From contig JBHGNT010000005.1 in NCBI GenBank assembly GCA_043228905.1, positions 9,424,001 through 9,488,000 on the forward strand: a stretch of 64,000 nt of DNA, written 5' to 3'. Shown here one piece after another: positions 1 through 11,727 of this stretch. The notes beneath the pieces were generated by a model. The model was not told where the DNA came from, did not search any database, and saw nothing but the letters and a program-made list of their open reading frames with translations. The position numbers and the translations under genes are program-made. Positions within the stretch are counted from its first letter, which is position 1; each line of letters starts with the position of its first letter. The stretch comes from Azolla caroliniana (taxonomy: Eukaryota; Polypodiophyta).

Positions 1-327
1 AATACACATTGTACAACGACGTTTACACATAAACATACAAACTCACACATAGATTTACACCTATAAGTGCACACAATTTAGGTTCATATGCATGTTTAGG
101 GTTTAGGGTTTTACCAACCTAAACCCTAAACCCTAGATTCTACTTTTGTGGATTTACCATCAAGCATACTCTGTCCACAAAACTTCATGACAGCTTTGGG
201 GTATACATTTGACATCATTCAAACACACATGAACCTCTTACGAACATTGGAGAATGATGACCTTTGGAAATGTGTCATCCAATTATAACAGAGTGTTTCT
301 TGGATGTCGTTGACACTAATGAGGACA
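1..327. other. Non-genic flank with paired telo-box-like motifs
   Basis: No open frame or repeat relative is visible here. Positions 95-111 hold two TTTAGGG units and 119-136 hold the same motif on the other strand, so the two arms could pair around a short loop. Two units are far too few for telomeric DNA; short telo-boxes occur in plant promoters and interstitial repeats. This flank does not continue the sequence on the other side of element C1. Confidence 0.5.
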
Positions 328-638
328 ATGTATGTTAACAAGGAGAATATATAGTACAAAAATGTAACATTACAAGGAGCAACAACCGACACTATATGAA
401 GTAGGAGGTGGGTGCTTTATATAAGGTCACCCTCTCTCTTCACCCACACTCTCTCTAGAGCTATAGAAGCTCATGGGTCATGGGGAATGTGGAAACTCAT
501 TAGTTATGTTTCATAGAATATGATTCTATGACACATAGTTGATGTGCAGAGAGTAATGGTGACTTTTGACCTTTGAACGTTCATACATTCTCAAAGGTGT
601 GTTCACACACTAGTCTAGGTTGAGCTTAATTCTCAACA
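328..638 (-). repeat. C1 3' LTR fragment
   Basis: It matches 5097-5384 almost throughout, including the block running from 'aacaaggagaatat' to 'gtgttcacacacta'. It ends in TCTCAACA at 638, which is the TGTTGAGA LTR start read in element orientation. The polypurine tract lies just inside it (about 639-650, CT-rich on the plus strand). The far end of this LTR is missing. Confidence 0.85.
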
Positions 639-651
639 CGCACCCTCAAGC

Positions 652-2341
652 TCAACTTGGATTGGCTTCTTTCAGTTGATGTCCACTTCGGCTGGTGCCT
701 GGTTCGGACGGTATCCAGTTCTCTCTTGTACTCCCCCTAAAGATTGACAAGTTAGGGATTGTCAATCCAAGGTTTGACATGAATTGTCGAAGCTTGTCGG
801 CTCTTGGGGTTTTGGTGAAGATATTGGTTGTCTGAAAATTTGTGTTGATGTGTTGAAGGTCGACATCTCCAGCTTGAACGTGCTCTCGGATGAAGTGATA
901 GTGCACTTCAATATGCTTTGTGCGCGCGTGGAACACCGGGTTCCAAGCCAGATAAATATTGCTCATGTTGTCGCAATAAAGGGGAGTCGGACCCTTGATG
1001 GGAACACCCAGATCCTTCAAGTTTCGCTTCAACCAAACGGTTTCACATGCAGTCACATTCGTGCCCATGTATTCAGCCTTTGTGCTCGAAAGAGCGATGG
1101 TTGGTTGCTTCTTGTGGATATTACTCCGCTGCCGAGGGAGAAAACAAATCCGGAGGTCGATTGGTGGTCGGCTCTGTAGCCGACCCAGTCGGCATCAGTG
1201 TACCCCTCGAGTCGAATTGGTGTGGCCGATTTGTAGAGAATGCCACAATCCATTGTGCCGTTCACATATCGTAACACTCGCTTAGCGCAATCCAAGGGAA
1301 TGTCAAGTGGCTTTTGCATGAATTGGCTAAGGAGACTGATCGGGTAGCTGAGGTCAAGTCGAGTAATTGTGAGATAGATGAGGCTCTTGATTAGTTGTCG
1401 ATACTGAGTCGGCTCGCACTCTTCTGTGCCGGAGTCGGTAGCTAGCTTCAGGTTCCGATCGAGAGGGGTTGCCACAGATTTACACTCAATCATCCCGAAC
1501 TTGTATAACAAGTTAAGGATGTAGTGTCGTTGAGAGATCATAATGCCGGTTGGAGTCTGAATTACCTCGATGCCGAGGAAGTAATGGAGCTCCTTCATGT
1601 CCACTAGATTTTCACCTCCAATGACCTTGTTGATGTCAACTAGATTTTCACCTCCAATGACTAGATCATCCACATATAGGATGATGACAATCGGACTTCC
1701 AGAATCGCTTCTTATGTAGAGGGATTGTTGGATTTCAACACTCTAAAGACGATTCGATGAAGATATTGTGTTATCTTCGAATGCCAAGCATGTGGTGCTT
1801 GCTTAAGGCCATAGAGTGGCTTCTTTAGTTGGCAGATTGATTTTGGATAGGTGCTTGATTCGAAGCCGGGTGGTTGTACCATGTACACCTCCTCTTCTAA
1901 TTCGCCTTGAAGAAAGACGTTCTTGACATCCATTTGATGGAGGTGCCACCCTTTCGCCGCTGCAAGTGCAAACACGGCCCACATAGTCGTCATCTTTGCC
2001 ACCGGAGCAAAGGTCTCTTCATAGTCGACTCCATGTGTTTGTGTGTATCCTTTCACTACGAGTGGGGCTTTGTAGTGGTTGACAGAGTTGTCGGCATTAT
2101 ACTTCACCTTGTAAATCCATCTACAACTGATTGCCTTTTTGTGTGGTGAGTGGGGAATGACATCCCATGTCTCGTTCTTGCATAGTGCTCACATCTCCTC
2201 GTTCATTCCTTTGACCCATCGTGGATCCTTGGCTGGTTCGGAAAAAAATTCTGGTTCTCGAACTGCTGCCACCTTCATCATAAAGGCATAGTGATATGCC
2301 ATATAGTCATTGTAGCCGACTCGGTTAACCGGATTCTTCTC
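652..2341 (-). pseudogene. C1 pol: reverse transcriptase and RNase H (broken)
   Basis: Reading leftward, 1712-2107 encodes the RT palm start (residues KAPLVVKGYTQTHGVDYEET, then QMDVKNVFLQGELEEEVYM). 1053-1673 encodes the end of RT and the connection (LHYFLGIEVIQTP, SLIYLTITRLDLSYP). 652-1068 encodes the RNase H end (CDNMSNIYLAWNPVFHARTK, then IFTKTPRADKLRQF). The YVDD catalytic segment falls in the break near 1674-1711. A short repeat at 1602-1665 duplicates the phrase 'GGENLVD', suggesting a small tandem duplication. Unlike C3, the frame ends only about 30 residues after RNase H. Three frames and several stops make it non-functional. Confidence 0.85.
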
Positions 2342-3860
2342 TCAGGTGGAGCGACGGAGTTTCTCATTTGCTGTGGCAATGGCATTCTTTACACCAAGTG
2401 TCCTCATGATGGGTACATCGAAGCCACCGAACTCACTGTCAAGTGAGTGAGCCGATTCGTCGTCGTTGAATTGATCGTCTTCATATTCCGGCATTTTGGC
2501 CTTGCCTTTGTCCATCTTCGGAGTTGGAAGAGATGTGCTTTGGTCACTTGGGGGCTCTTGTGGCCCACTGAGCCTGGTCATGATCGGACTAGGCTCAGTT
2601 GATTTTCGTCTTCTATCTCTTGGTTGGCCAAGTTCGGGTCGACTAGACAAGGTTCAGGAGGAGTTGGCTCAGGTTCGTACCATGATGCTGATTTGTCAAA
2701 GACGACATCCCGACTTACACGAACCTTCTGGGTAGAGGGGTTGAAGCACTTGTAGCCCTTTTGCTCTAGTGAGTACCCTACGAGGATACACTTCTCCGAA
2801 TTGGGATCTAGCTTTTGCTGCTTTTCATCGGGAATGTGCACATATGCAAGTGAGCCGAATATCCTTACATGGGATAGATCCAGCTTCATCCCATAATACT
2901 TCTCGTGAGGGGTAAATTCATGCACTCCGGATGTTGTGCACTGGTTCATGAGGTAAATGGTAGTATTTGCTGCTTCGGCGCAATATGACTTCAACATGTG
3001 CTTCTCGTTTAGCATGGCCTGTGCAACTTCGAGGATGTGCCAATTTTTGCATTCGGCCACTCCGTTCTGTTGCAACATATGTCGACAAGAAAATTCTCAT
3101 TGGGTTCCTTCTTGTTGAAGGTATGTTGTGAATGCATCAGAGAAGTATTCCTTGCCTCCATCTGACTGAAGACATCAGACGTGCCGACCTGTGGCTTTCT
3201 CGACTTCATTCTTAAATTTTTGGAAGTGTCTAAACACTTCGTTCTTTTGCCACATGCGGTAGATCCAGGTGTGCCTTGAGAAGTTTTCGATAAAGGTCAC
3301 GTAATATCGGATGGTCCCCATACATCAGAATGAGTTACATCCAGTAGGCCCTTGCTTACAGTCTTCTCTTTCGGGAATAGGTGCCGATGTTGCTTGCCGA
3401 ATTGGCAGGTTGCACATACACCTTCAATCTCCTTCTCTTTGAAGGTCGGGAACCCGATGAAGACTCCTTTTGATTTCATTGCCTTGAGTTTATTGAGATT
3501 GATGTGGCCAATCCTCTTGTGCCACAACTCTATGTCTGTGTTGGCGTCGAGGCCCTTTGCAAACATGGTAGATTTTACCTCATTCGGCTCAAGGATAAAC
3601 ATTCGGCCTTCCTTTTGACCACAAGTGATGAGTCGGCCTTCCTTCTCGATGAAACAACCACCTTGGTTGAATTGAACTTGCATACCTTGCTCAACAATTT
3701 GGCTGATTGAGACCAAATTCTTCGTTATGGTCGGTACATGCAAGACGTTTTTGATGCAAGTTCGTTTGCCTTCTTTCCCGAATGGGACATCTTCCGGACT
3801 GGAGGCACTAGTCGAAGTAGAGGCCGACAAAGAATTTTCTCTATGTTTCATCACGAACAT
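2342..3860 (-). pseudogene. C1 pol: protease edge and integrase (broken)
   Basis: 3297-3860 carries the end of the protease region and the integrase zinc domain (LWHKRIGHINLNKLKAMKSK, then CATCQFGKQHRH), an HHCC pattern. 2578-3078 carries the end of the catalytic core and the C-terminal part (GVAECKNWHILEVAQAMLNE, VRIFGSLAYVHIPDEKQQ, VRVSRDVVFDKSASWYEP). 2342-2650 encodes an acidic linker before RT. The protease active-site stretch seen in C3 (DSGTSNHMT) is missing here: the frame passes from a Ser/Thr-rich run straight to the later part of the domain, so about 30 codons seem deleted. The GTG/ATG starts of these open runs have no meaning. Confidence 0.85.
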
Positions 3861-4620
3861 TCCACCATGATCATCATAGTTGGATTTGGTGGCATAATTG
3901 GTGAGTTGTCGGCTTGTGGAAGTTGACTCACGCTTCTTCTTCCGGCACTCTTCTTTGTGGTCACCCGATTTTGCCGCAATATCCGCACTTGATTGAGTTT
4001 TGTCGGCTTGGAAGTTCCCCCTTCTTCTGAACGTTCTTCTATTGTTTCCATTTTCTTGCCAAAATTGTGAGTTATTTTCATAGGTCGAACCTCATTCGAC
4101 TCGTCCTTGGCCGAATCAGCCTCTTCTTGCTCGACCACGTCCTCTTCCTCCGCGAGTGTGTGTAGAGCATGTGGCCTTCCGAAGCATTGCTCTTTGTTCG
4201 AACATGATTTTCTTCAACCAATAGCATTGGTTGAAGATCAAAGAAAGAGGGAGGATTCTCCCTTGCTAGAACGACGGTTCTCATTGCTAGAACCATGGTG
4301 TGAGGCTGCTAAGGCATATTTGTACCATCTCATCATCCTCCACATTGATGCCTATTGAGCCGAGCAAGTCACAAAGCTCATTGATCTTCAAGGTGTAGCT
4401 TGTGATGGACCTATCCCTTTTTTGGATGTTGTTCAACTCTTCGTGGAGTCGAAGCTTTCTTGCGGTTGTGTTAGCCACGAAAATCTTCCTTAGATTCTCC
4501 CATACTTCCTTCGGCGTCTTGGCTTCTCGAATGTAGCCAAGCATGTGGTCATGGACACATGTCGCCAATCAATACATCACTCGGCTTGCGGCTTGCGGCT
4601 TGCTCCCATGTTGAGTATTT
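3861..4620 (-). pseudogene. C1 gag (broken)
   Basis: 4287-4568 encodes a copia-type gag core (UBN2-like: HMLGYIREAKTPKEVWENLR, ARKLRLHEELNNIQKRD). It matches C3 gag residues near 80-150. 4078-4296 continues it (PPSFFDLQPMLLVEENH). 3851-4138 is the basic tail, where the zinc knuckle is only partly recognisable. Each piece lies in a different frame. The usual N-terminal start is not clear between 4569 and 4900, where the sequence still resembles gag (a Trp/Tyr-rich start domain) but is badly shifted. Confidence 0.75.
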
Positions 4621-4931
4621 GGGAGTTCTTGGGTTAGGTCGATTTTCTTGTGCTCCTTTGATGTAGCTCCAATAGCCTTGGCTGACAAGGTATTGGTGCA
4701 TCTTTTACTCCCAAGATGCAAAGTTGTTTCTATCCAACTTCTCGCTAGGGAGAGCGCACCCCATTTGAGTATTCATTATGTCGGTGTAGATTTCTTTCTT
4801 CTTTTCCTTCTCTTTCGAACACGAACTATGTAGTGGCACTACGATAACAATGGGCTAGTTCTTCTTGAACGTTGATGTAGAACACAACACACACGGATGG
4901 GCTAGATCGAGCTACCAAATCTCTGATACCA
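4621..4931 (-). promoter_or_regulatory. C1 leader and initiator-Met primer-binding site
   Basis: This stretch holds the decayed gag start and untranslated leader. The last 11 bases (4921-4931) read TGGTATCAGAG on the minus strand, directly after the LTR end. This is the usual plant copia primer site for minus-strand DNA synthesis, complementary to the 3' end of initiator methionine tRNA. Confidence 0.8.
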
Positions 4932-4975
4932 TGTAAAGAATCAGATATGATTTTGTGCAGCGGAAGAGTTGTGTG

Positions 4976-5017
<42 letters not shown>

Positions 5018-5384
5018 CGGGAGAGGAGAGGAGAGGAGAGGAGAGGAGAGAAGAGAGACACAAGATAGATAAGAGAAATGAAGTACTCAAGAAGAAGATG
5101 TATATTAACAAGGAGAATATTTAGTACAAAAATGTAGCATTACAAGGAGCAACAACCGACAATATATGAAGTAGGAGGTGGGTGCTTTATATAAGGTCAC
5201 CCTCTCTCTTCACCCTCTCTCTCTCTCTAGAGCTATAGAAGCTCATGGGTCATGGGAAATGTGGAAACTCATTAGTTATGTACCATAGAATATGATTCTA
5301 TGACACATAGTTAATGTGTAGAGAGTAGTGGTGACTTTTGACCTTTGAACGTTCATACATTCTCAAAGATGTGTTCACACACTA
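4932..5384 (-). repeat. C1 5' LTR (truncated at its outer end)
   Basis: It begins TGTAAAG beside the primer site and matches the left LTR from about 5097 onward. It contains a (TG)n tract (about 4976-5012) and a GGAGA pentamer array (about 5021-5050). The outer ~27 bp present at 612-638 are replaced at 5385 by the coding sequence of G1 ORF3, so this is a deletion or recombination junction and not a clean insertion edge. Confidence 0.85.
4976..5055. repeat. (TG)n followed by (GGAGA)n microsatellite
   Basis: About 18 TG dinucleotides are followed, after GCAGCGG, by about six GAGGA/GGAGA pentamers inside the C1 5' LTR. The left LTR lacks this section because it is truncated. Confidence 0.9.
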
Positions 5385-7866
5385 ACTCCTCTCTGATGAC
5401 GATGAAGTCCTCCTTCGTTAGCATGTAGCAGTCGTCGCCTTCCCTCTGCCGGTTTTCCGCGTCTGCCCGTAGCAACTGGAGCTCGGCTGTGTGCTTTGCC
5501 CATTTGTCCCACCATTGCATGGAGCTTTCGTCAATCAAGCGTTTGGTCTTGTTCCTCCATGCTTGGACAATGAACTGGATCCGCTCCAATCCCATCTTTG
5601 ATTTGTCCTCCGCGGCTTGCCGTTCGTCCTTCAACTGCTTGATGAGTGCCACCGTATCCACCTCCTGCTCCAGGTAATGTGACAGTTGGGTTTGATAAGT
5701 GGTCTACAGCCTTTGCAAGATCATCGTCGCTCTTTCCTTCTCTTCATAATGCTGCTTATGTAGCTCCATCCTTCTTGCGCGGCTTCCTCCAGCAACGTGG
5801 TTCTTTTAGCCCGTTCCTCCGCCAGCATCGTCTCAACCCGATGTACCTCCTGCTGGAGCTCTGCCATCTTCTCCTGTTGTTTCTTATGCTCTATATCCAG
5901 GTGCTTGTAATCCCGGTGCAGGTGCTCAAAATCATCGGGTTTCTGCTTCAGCTTTTGGTTGAGTTGCCGGCGAGCGTGGTCTTCCCGGTCCTTTTGCTGA
6001 CGGAGTTCTTCTTTCAGCCTTTCGATCTCTGTTTCCGCCATCCGTCGCAGCTTCTCCTTTTCTTGCAGCGCCTTCTCTTTCTCCTCCTTCAGCCGGTCGT
6101 AGGCCTGATGTCCTTTCCGTAGATTCTCTTCTGCCTGGCGGAGGTTCTCAGCAGTCTTTCGTTGCTCTTCTTCTGCCGCTTTCTTCAAGTCCCGCTCTCA
6201 GGTGCGTAATGCTTCATGTGCGACCAGTTCATCTCTTAATTCAGCAAGCTCTTTTGCTTGTGCCGCCACTATCTCTGGGACTGTTTCCGTCTCCGGGGTC
6301 TTATTGCTATGTACAGGTGTTGGTGCTTCTTTATTCTGTACATTGACCGGGGTCACCGGTGCTTGGAGCTGTGGTCCGGTTAAGGCCATTTTGGCCAATT
6401 CTTCTGTGGCTAGGTCCAAGTCTTGTTCTAGGCTCCGGATCCTTGACCAGGCCATCTCTAGTTCTCCGGTTGTGACGAGCAACCGGTCCATTTGCGCTTT
6501 CTCTTCCGCCTCTATGTAGTGTACCACTCCGGCAATCTGTTCTCCAATCCACCGGAGCCATTGGCTGCCGGTGCCCTGTTGTTGCGTCTGCCCAGAGGGT
6601 TGGCTGTTGGTGTCACTGGCCAGTGGCCGGTTTTGTCCAGTTGCGTTGAGCTGCAACTCTGGCTCTTGTTGGTGACTACTTTGCCGTTTAGGTTGCGGCT
6701 CCGTTGGCCGCTCCACCTCTGAATGCTCTTGGCCTGCTGGTGGGGTCGGCAATGTACTTCCAGCGCTGGCATATCGGGTCTTGTCGTATCCTGACCCGCC
6801 GGTAGAGGTTGTTGTGCAGGGGGCTCTGTGGCCGGTTCTGTCCGAACCGGTTCTGGTTCCATCCTTGGTGCGGGCTGCTCAGGGCGGGGTACATGCGTTC
6901 CATCCTTCTTTGGGTCCGAACGCTCCCCGACATGTTCGGAGGTGCTTGCCTTCTGGCGCCGCTGGAGGTGCTCTAACGGTTCCTCCTCCGTTTCCTCCTC
7001 CTGAATCCCGATGTTGATTTTCGCTGCCAAGGGGTTCAATGCTTGTTGAACCGGTCGGCTAAGCTTGATCTTGATTGGCCGCACCGGTGGCTCCTCCTGC
7101 GTTTCCGCTTGCCGCTTCCTTTTGGCGCGTTCCTTTGCCGCTTGGTTCGTGTCGGCCGCCTTCCCTTTGGTTGCCTTAGACGCCAACAGCTACTGCCGTT
7201 TTGAGGCCGTCTTCGGGGTGCCCTCGGTTGTTCTTTCCCGGTTCGTGGTCTTGACGGGCTCGATAGGTGGCGCCAATAGAGTGAGCCATTGCGCCACCGC
7301 CATCCATATCTTCCGACCCTCTTTGCCTCTGACAGAGTCGATGGTTGCACAGAGGCCATCTGCAATCAGTACCGCCCAGTCCACCTTCACGCCTTCATAT
7401 GTGGCTATGATTAAGCTGGCCCGATTCTAGGCATGCAGGGGGGTCGAGGGTATACATGTCCGAATTCATTGAGCACCTAGGCAATCTCTCAAAAGAGAGG
7501 ATCTTCGCCGCCCTGTGTCCGGTAGGCCTTGCTTGCCAGAGAGTATTCCCCAAAGTATTTTCGGAGCTGTTCCGGGGTAGGGTTGTCGATAGTGAAGATT
7601 CCCCCTTCTGGAAGGCCAATCAACGCATGGATGGCCTCCTTAGTAATCAGCTCCGTGTCGATTTCTTTGACTATCTTCTCCGCCTCCCGGTGCGGTGGCG
7701 CCTCCATGATGGTGAGGAAACCCTCTAAACTGTGTTGCCTTAGCCACTTCTTGGCTGCTTCAGAGAGTGCTTGGCAGTCCATGGCTTCGTCGAGGTCGGT
7801 GAGCGCTGGTGAGGGTTGTGTGTGAGGAGTCTCTATGTGCGTGGGTTCGCGTCTGCTGATCTTCAA
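5385..7866 (-). pseudogene. G1 ORF3: coiled-coil protein in env position (broken, C-terminus lost)
   Basis: Function unknown. Reading leftward: 7489-7866 is a compact N-terminal domain (KKWLRQHSLEGFLTIMEAPP, then LRKYFGEYSLASKAYRT). 7190-7430 continues it (YEGVKVDWAVLIADG, IWMAVAQWLTLL) after a shifted segment. 6512-7186 is a basic then Pro/Glu-rich linker. 6198-6752 holds a helical part (WLRWIGEQIAGVVHYIEAEE) leading into coiled coil. 5721-6188 is a long Glu/Lys/Arg heptad-rich coiled coil. 5385-5661 ends with WWDKWAKHTAELQLLRADAE. No signal peptide or membrane segment is visible. G3 has an equivalent ORF, matched at both ends. The real start is probably the ATG at 7866. The C-terminus is cut off at 5385. 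Confidence 0.75.
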
Positions 7867-8113
7867 TCGCCTGTCTGCGTTTGTGCTCCTCTATTCGCGA
7901 AATGTGAGGGTACCCACGCATGTGCACGTCGTGTACTAAAATAGAATGATGTGCCATGTGGCGGCGGTTTAATACCCTATTAATAGCCCACTACGTACCT
8001 TTTCAAAGTGCCTGTTCACTCCTTCTTTTTGCATGTGTCCGTTCACTCCTCGCCCTTGCAAGATTTACTTTGATTTGATTTGATTATTTATTTATTTATA
8101 ATAAATGGTTTTG
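7867..8113 (-). other. G1 pol-ORF3 spacer with TTTA repeat
   Basis: Non-coding spacer between the pol stop (about 8114) and ORF3. On the plus strand 8087-8100 reads as TTTA repeats (TAAA units on the coding strand). The same kind of repeat lies at the same place in G3 (44774-44808). It might be a promoter-like, splice or translation-initiation region for ORF3; nothing in the sequence decides between these. Confidence 0.45.
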
Positions 8114-11100
8114 CTAATTAGCAACCGGTCCCATTGGACCCCTATCCGGATTGTGATCCTTGCCGGACGCTGGACCGCTTGCCGGCGCTTCCGACTTACC
8201 GGTGTCCGGTTTTGTGTCACCCTTCACTTGTTCAAATGGGTTTTTTGGCATGGGTCCATTGTATGGTTTGAGTCGGAACCCATTGACCCATTTACCCAGA
8301 ACCTCGCCGGCGAGTGTCCCTAATTGGTAGGAACTGTTGAACTCTCGCGTAATCTAGTATGGTCCGGTCCACCGAAACCGTAGCTTTCTTGGCATCTTAC
8401 CCATCCTGGTCTGGAACACGAGTACCGGCTTACCAATGCCGAACATCTTTTCGTTCCCTTTTCAGTGACGATCCACGAACGCCTTCCTTCACCGCTGCTC
8501 TAGTTCTAGGTGCATGATGCTGGCTAGCCGGTGTTCTTCCAATTCGCACAACGCGTTTAACCGGATAGTTCCGATTAGGCGTTCCCGAATCTATATTCGT
8601 AAACTCAGGACCTGGAACTCTACCGGCATCACTGCTTCTAATCTGAATGCTAAGCGAAACGGTGTTGTGCGGATACTTGTTTTATATGCCGTTCGGTAAG
8701 CCCAGAGTGCACTATGTAGCTTTGTATACCAATCCGTCAGGTTCTCATTGACGATTTTCCGCAGGATATTCTGTAGTGTTTTATTTGTTGACTCTACTAA
8801 TCCGTTGGCTTGCGGATAATAGGGAGTGCTCCGTTTGTGCACCACCACATAAAATGTCGTCAAACTTTCCACTACTTGCCCTAAGAAGTGCCCACCTTGG
8901 TCACTTATGAGCTCTATCGGACATCCATATCGGCACCAGATGCATTCATATAAAATTTTTGTCGTGGATGCCGTGGTGTTGTCGTGTAGTGCTTTCGCTT
9001 CCACCCATCTCATGCAGTATTCCGTAGCGACGATCACGTACTGGTTGCCGGTTCTCATTGCCGGTGGTTTGAACGGACCGACAAAATCTAGCCCCCATTT
9101 CTGAAATGGTTCTAACGGTAGCACGAGTTGGTGAGGCATTCTGGCTTGTTCGGTTGGTTGCCCCATTCGTTGACATAGGTCACATTCTTTAGCGTACCGG
9201 GCTGCATCTTTCAATGTTGTTGGCCACCATAGTCCACTCTGCCATATTTTCCTTGCCGTAGCGTCTCCGGCATAATGTCCTCCGGTCATGCCGCAGTGTG
9301 CCTCACGCAATATTACTTCCTTTTCGTCACTGCGCACTGCACGCCGCCATATGCCATCTGCGCCTTTGTGGTACAATGTGTCCTGCAATAGACAAAAGTG
9401 TCGGCTTTGAACCACTAAACGTTTCCTTTCGTCTCTGTTCATCTCCTCCGGAGGTAAACCGGTGCTCAGAAATTGGTGCATATTGGTGAGCCAGTTGTCT
9501 TCCTCTACGACCGAACTGTCCGTTGCCGTTTCTGCTATGACTCTAAACAGCTCTGCATCCGGAAAGTCTTCTGGGACTCTGTCACTGGTTTCGCCGGAAT
9601 CTAGCCGGCTTAAATCGTCCGCTACCGCATGCTGTATGCCAGGTCGGTGGAATATCTCAAACTCGAATTCTTGCAGTAGTAACGTCCACTGGGCCAGCTT
9701 ACCGGTGAGTGATGCTTTGGACACCAAATAGAGGAGCGCCGAATGATCTACGTGAAAGGAAAATTTCCTTCCCAACAGATAGTGTCTAAACTTGGTGACA
9801 CTGTAGATCATTCCCAAAGCCTCCCTTTCCGTCGTGGAATAATTACGTTCTGCTTGGGACAACTTCCGGCTGGCATAATAGACTGGCCGGTACCATTTCG
9901 GTTTTGTCAGTTGCATCAGTGCGCTCTCGATTGCAATGTCAGATGCGTCAATGAACACATGGAACTCTTTGGACCAATCCGGAGGTTGCACCACTGACGC
10001 TTGTGACAACAGTACTTTTAGTGCCCGGTAAGCCTGGTCTTCTGTGTCCGTCCATCGGAACGGTGTTCGATGTACTGCAACATGCCGTGGTGTAGCCAGG
10101 TCTGCCAAATACCGGAGCATTCGTCTATGCCACCGAATTTGTCCTAAGAACCGGCTTAGTGCCTTTGCCATGGCTGGTGCTGGTGCCTCCAGGATTGCTT
10201 TTACTTTGTCCGGATCCACTGCGATACCATCCTTGCTGACAATGTGGCCCAGTAACGCTCCGCTGGTTACTCCGAGCACGCATTTTGCCGGGTTCAAGCT
10301 TAGTCGGTAAACCCTACATTTTTCTAGGCATAGTCGGAGGTGCTGAAGGTGATCCCCTTCTTGGCTATAAACAACGAAGTCATCCAAAAACACCTGCATG
10401 AATGCCAGAATGAATTCCCCGAAAATTTCCATGATGATCCGTTGGAAGGTTGCCGGTGCCGTTTTCAGTCCGAACATCATCACTACGGCAACAAAGACTC
10501 CCCATTCGGTGACAAAAGCAGTATTCTCTTGGTCGGCGGGGTGCATCCGGATTTGATTATAGCCGTTGAAACCATCCAGAAAACTGTACACCTTATGACT
10601 GGCGACCGCATCCAGGACTCCATCTGTGAATGGAAGTGGGAAGGCATCCGTTACCGTAGCCGCATTCAATTTCCGGTAGTCGACACACACTCTGATCTTA
10701 CTGTTCTTTTTGGGTACTACCACTATCGGGCTGAGCCATGTGGCTTTCTTTACCGGTCGAATGAAGCCTACTCTCAGCAACTTGTTGATTTCTTCTTTGA
10801 CCTTTGCTGCATAATTCGGGTTCATTCGGTAACGCCGTTGCGCTACCGGTTTGGCGTCTTTGCTCAGATGTATCTGGTGTTGATATAACTGAGGATCGAG
10901 TCCCGACATGTCTTTGAAGGACCAAGCGAACACATCGCGAAACTCTTTTAGGAGTGTGATCATTGCCGTTTTGTTCTCTGAAGTCATTTCCTTGGCGATG
11001 TGCACCGGTCTTGTGTCCTCTGTGGTACCTAGGTTTACCTCTTCTAGTTGGGATGCTTTCACGGGCTGGGATACTGCCATTTCTTTTTCCAGTGCCTCCT

Positions 11101-11514
11101 GTGCTTGTCGTAATTCCCGGATTGCCTCTTTATCCAGTTCCTCGTCGGTCCCGTCCAGTGGCAGTACATATGGTGATACTGCTTCGGCTACATCAATCTC
11201 GAACAGAGGTACGATCTTCGGATTTTCTTGTAAGTATTGATCAACCTCTTCGTCTGCCAATCCTTCCAGCATGTTAACACATTCCGCATATAGCGGCACT
11301 GATTCCTTGCCGGTACCGGATTGTGGTTGAGTCGGTACTCGTACTTTCGCTTTTCCACGCCGGAACGTAATTATGTTCTTCCTCCAGTTTTGCTTTATGT
11401 GTGCCGTTTTAAACCAGGGCCGTCCCAACAATAGTGGGTAAGCTCCCTGAGCTTGTAGCTGGAGAACTACTGCGGAAATGCGAAATGTGTGACCCTCGAT
11501 GGTCACTTCCAGAT
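8114..11514 (-). CDS. G1 pol: reverse transcriptase, RNase H, integrase
   Basis: The open run 8591-11506 gives 971 residues; a shifted tail continues to about 8114. Residues 1-45 are the end of the protease domain (LLLGRPWF). RT spans about 215-450, with PIVVVPKKN, YRKLNAATVTDAFPLPF, FGLKTAPATFQR and catalytic FLDD at about 373-376. RNase H is at about 510-630 (FIDASDIA, TTEREALGMIYSV, DDLSRL). The integrase zinc domain is at about 735-776 (HCGMTGGHYAG ... CDLCQRMG). The core has D in GLDFVGPF, D in ISDQGGHF and E in PQANGLVESTNK. The frame begins at a GTG inside the protease because a solo LTR sits upstream. Catalytic residues are present, but the split from gag and the missing 3' LTR rule out autonomous activity. 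Confidence 0.9.
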
Positions 11515-11720
11515 CGCGTTGTCGTGAAGAATTTCAGCCATAGGCGAAAACCGGGAAACATTGGCTACATCGGCGGGGTGCAGCGTGTGTACGCACCCAT
11601 GTACATTTGGTGTGAATATCGAGGGCGCCTTTATGGCGCCGAAGAGTAGTCAAGTCGGGATAGACGATCCCATGAAAGTCGGGATTTGTCCCACATTGTA
11701 ACGCGTCCCTCTCCTTGTTC

Positions 11721-11727
11721 TATAAAA
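11721..11727 (+). promoter_or_regulatory. TATA box of the solo LTR
   Basis: TATAAAA followed by GGGAGGG, about 200 bp into the LTR and followed by a GC-richer leader. It points rightward, against the minus-strand G1 genes. Confidence 0.5.

Larger units (their letters stand above)
328..5384 (-). mobile_element. C1: decayed Ty1/copia LTR retrotransposon, outer LTR ends missing
   Basis: Two copies of one LTR bracket gag-pol remains on the minus strand. The order gag, protease-flanking region, integrase, RT, RNase H is the copia order. The right LTR is followed inward by a primer-binding site complementary to initiator Met tRNA (4921-4931). Both LTRs have lost their outer ends: the left copy aligns only from about 328, lacking about 160 bp, and the right copy stops at 5384, lacking about 27 bp. 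No target duplication can be found. Coding parts carry many frameshifts and stops. C1 is related to C3 through similar gag, integrase and PPT/LTR junction, but it is a separate family. Confidence 0.9.

Noticed and set aside
95-136. Telomeric repeat or interstitial telomere
   Set aside because: Only two TTTAGGG units on each strand; too short to be telomeric DNA.
10340-10888. Long plus-strand open frame (182 codons)
   Set aside because: It lies antisense to the G1 RT, which has strong domain text on the minus strand. Similar antisense runs at 43263-43889, 28846-29448 and 38461-39288 are explained the same way.
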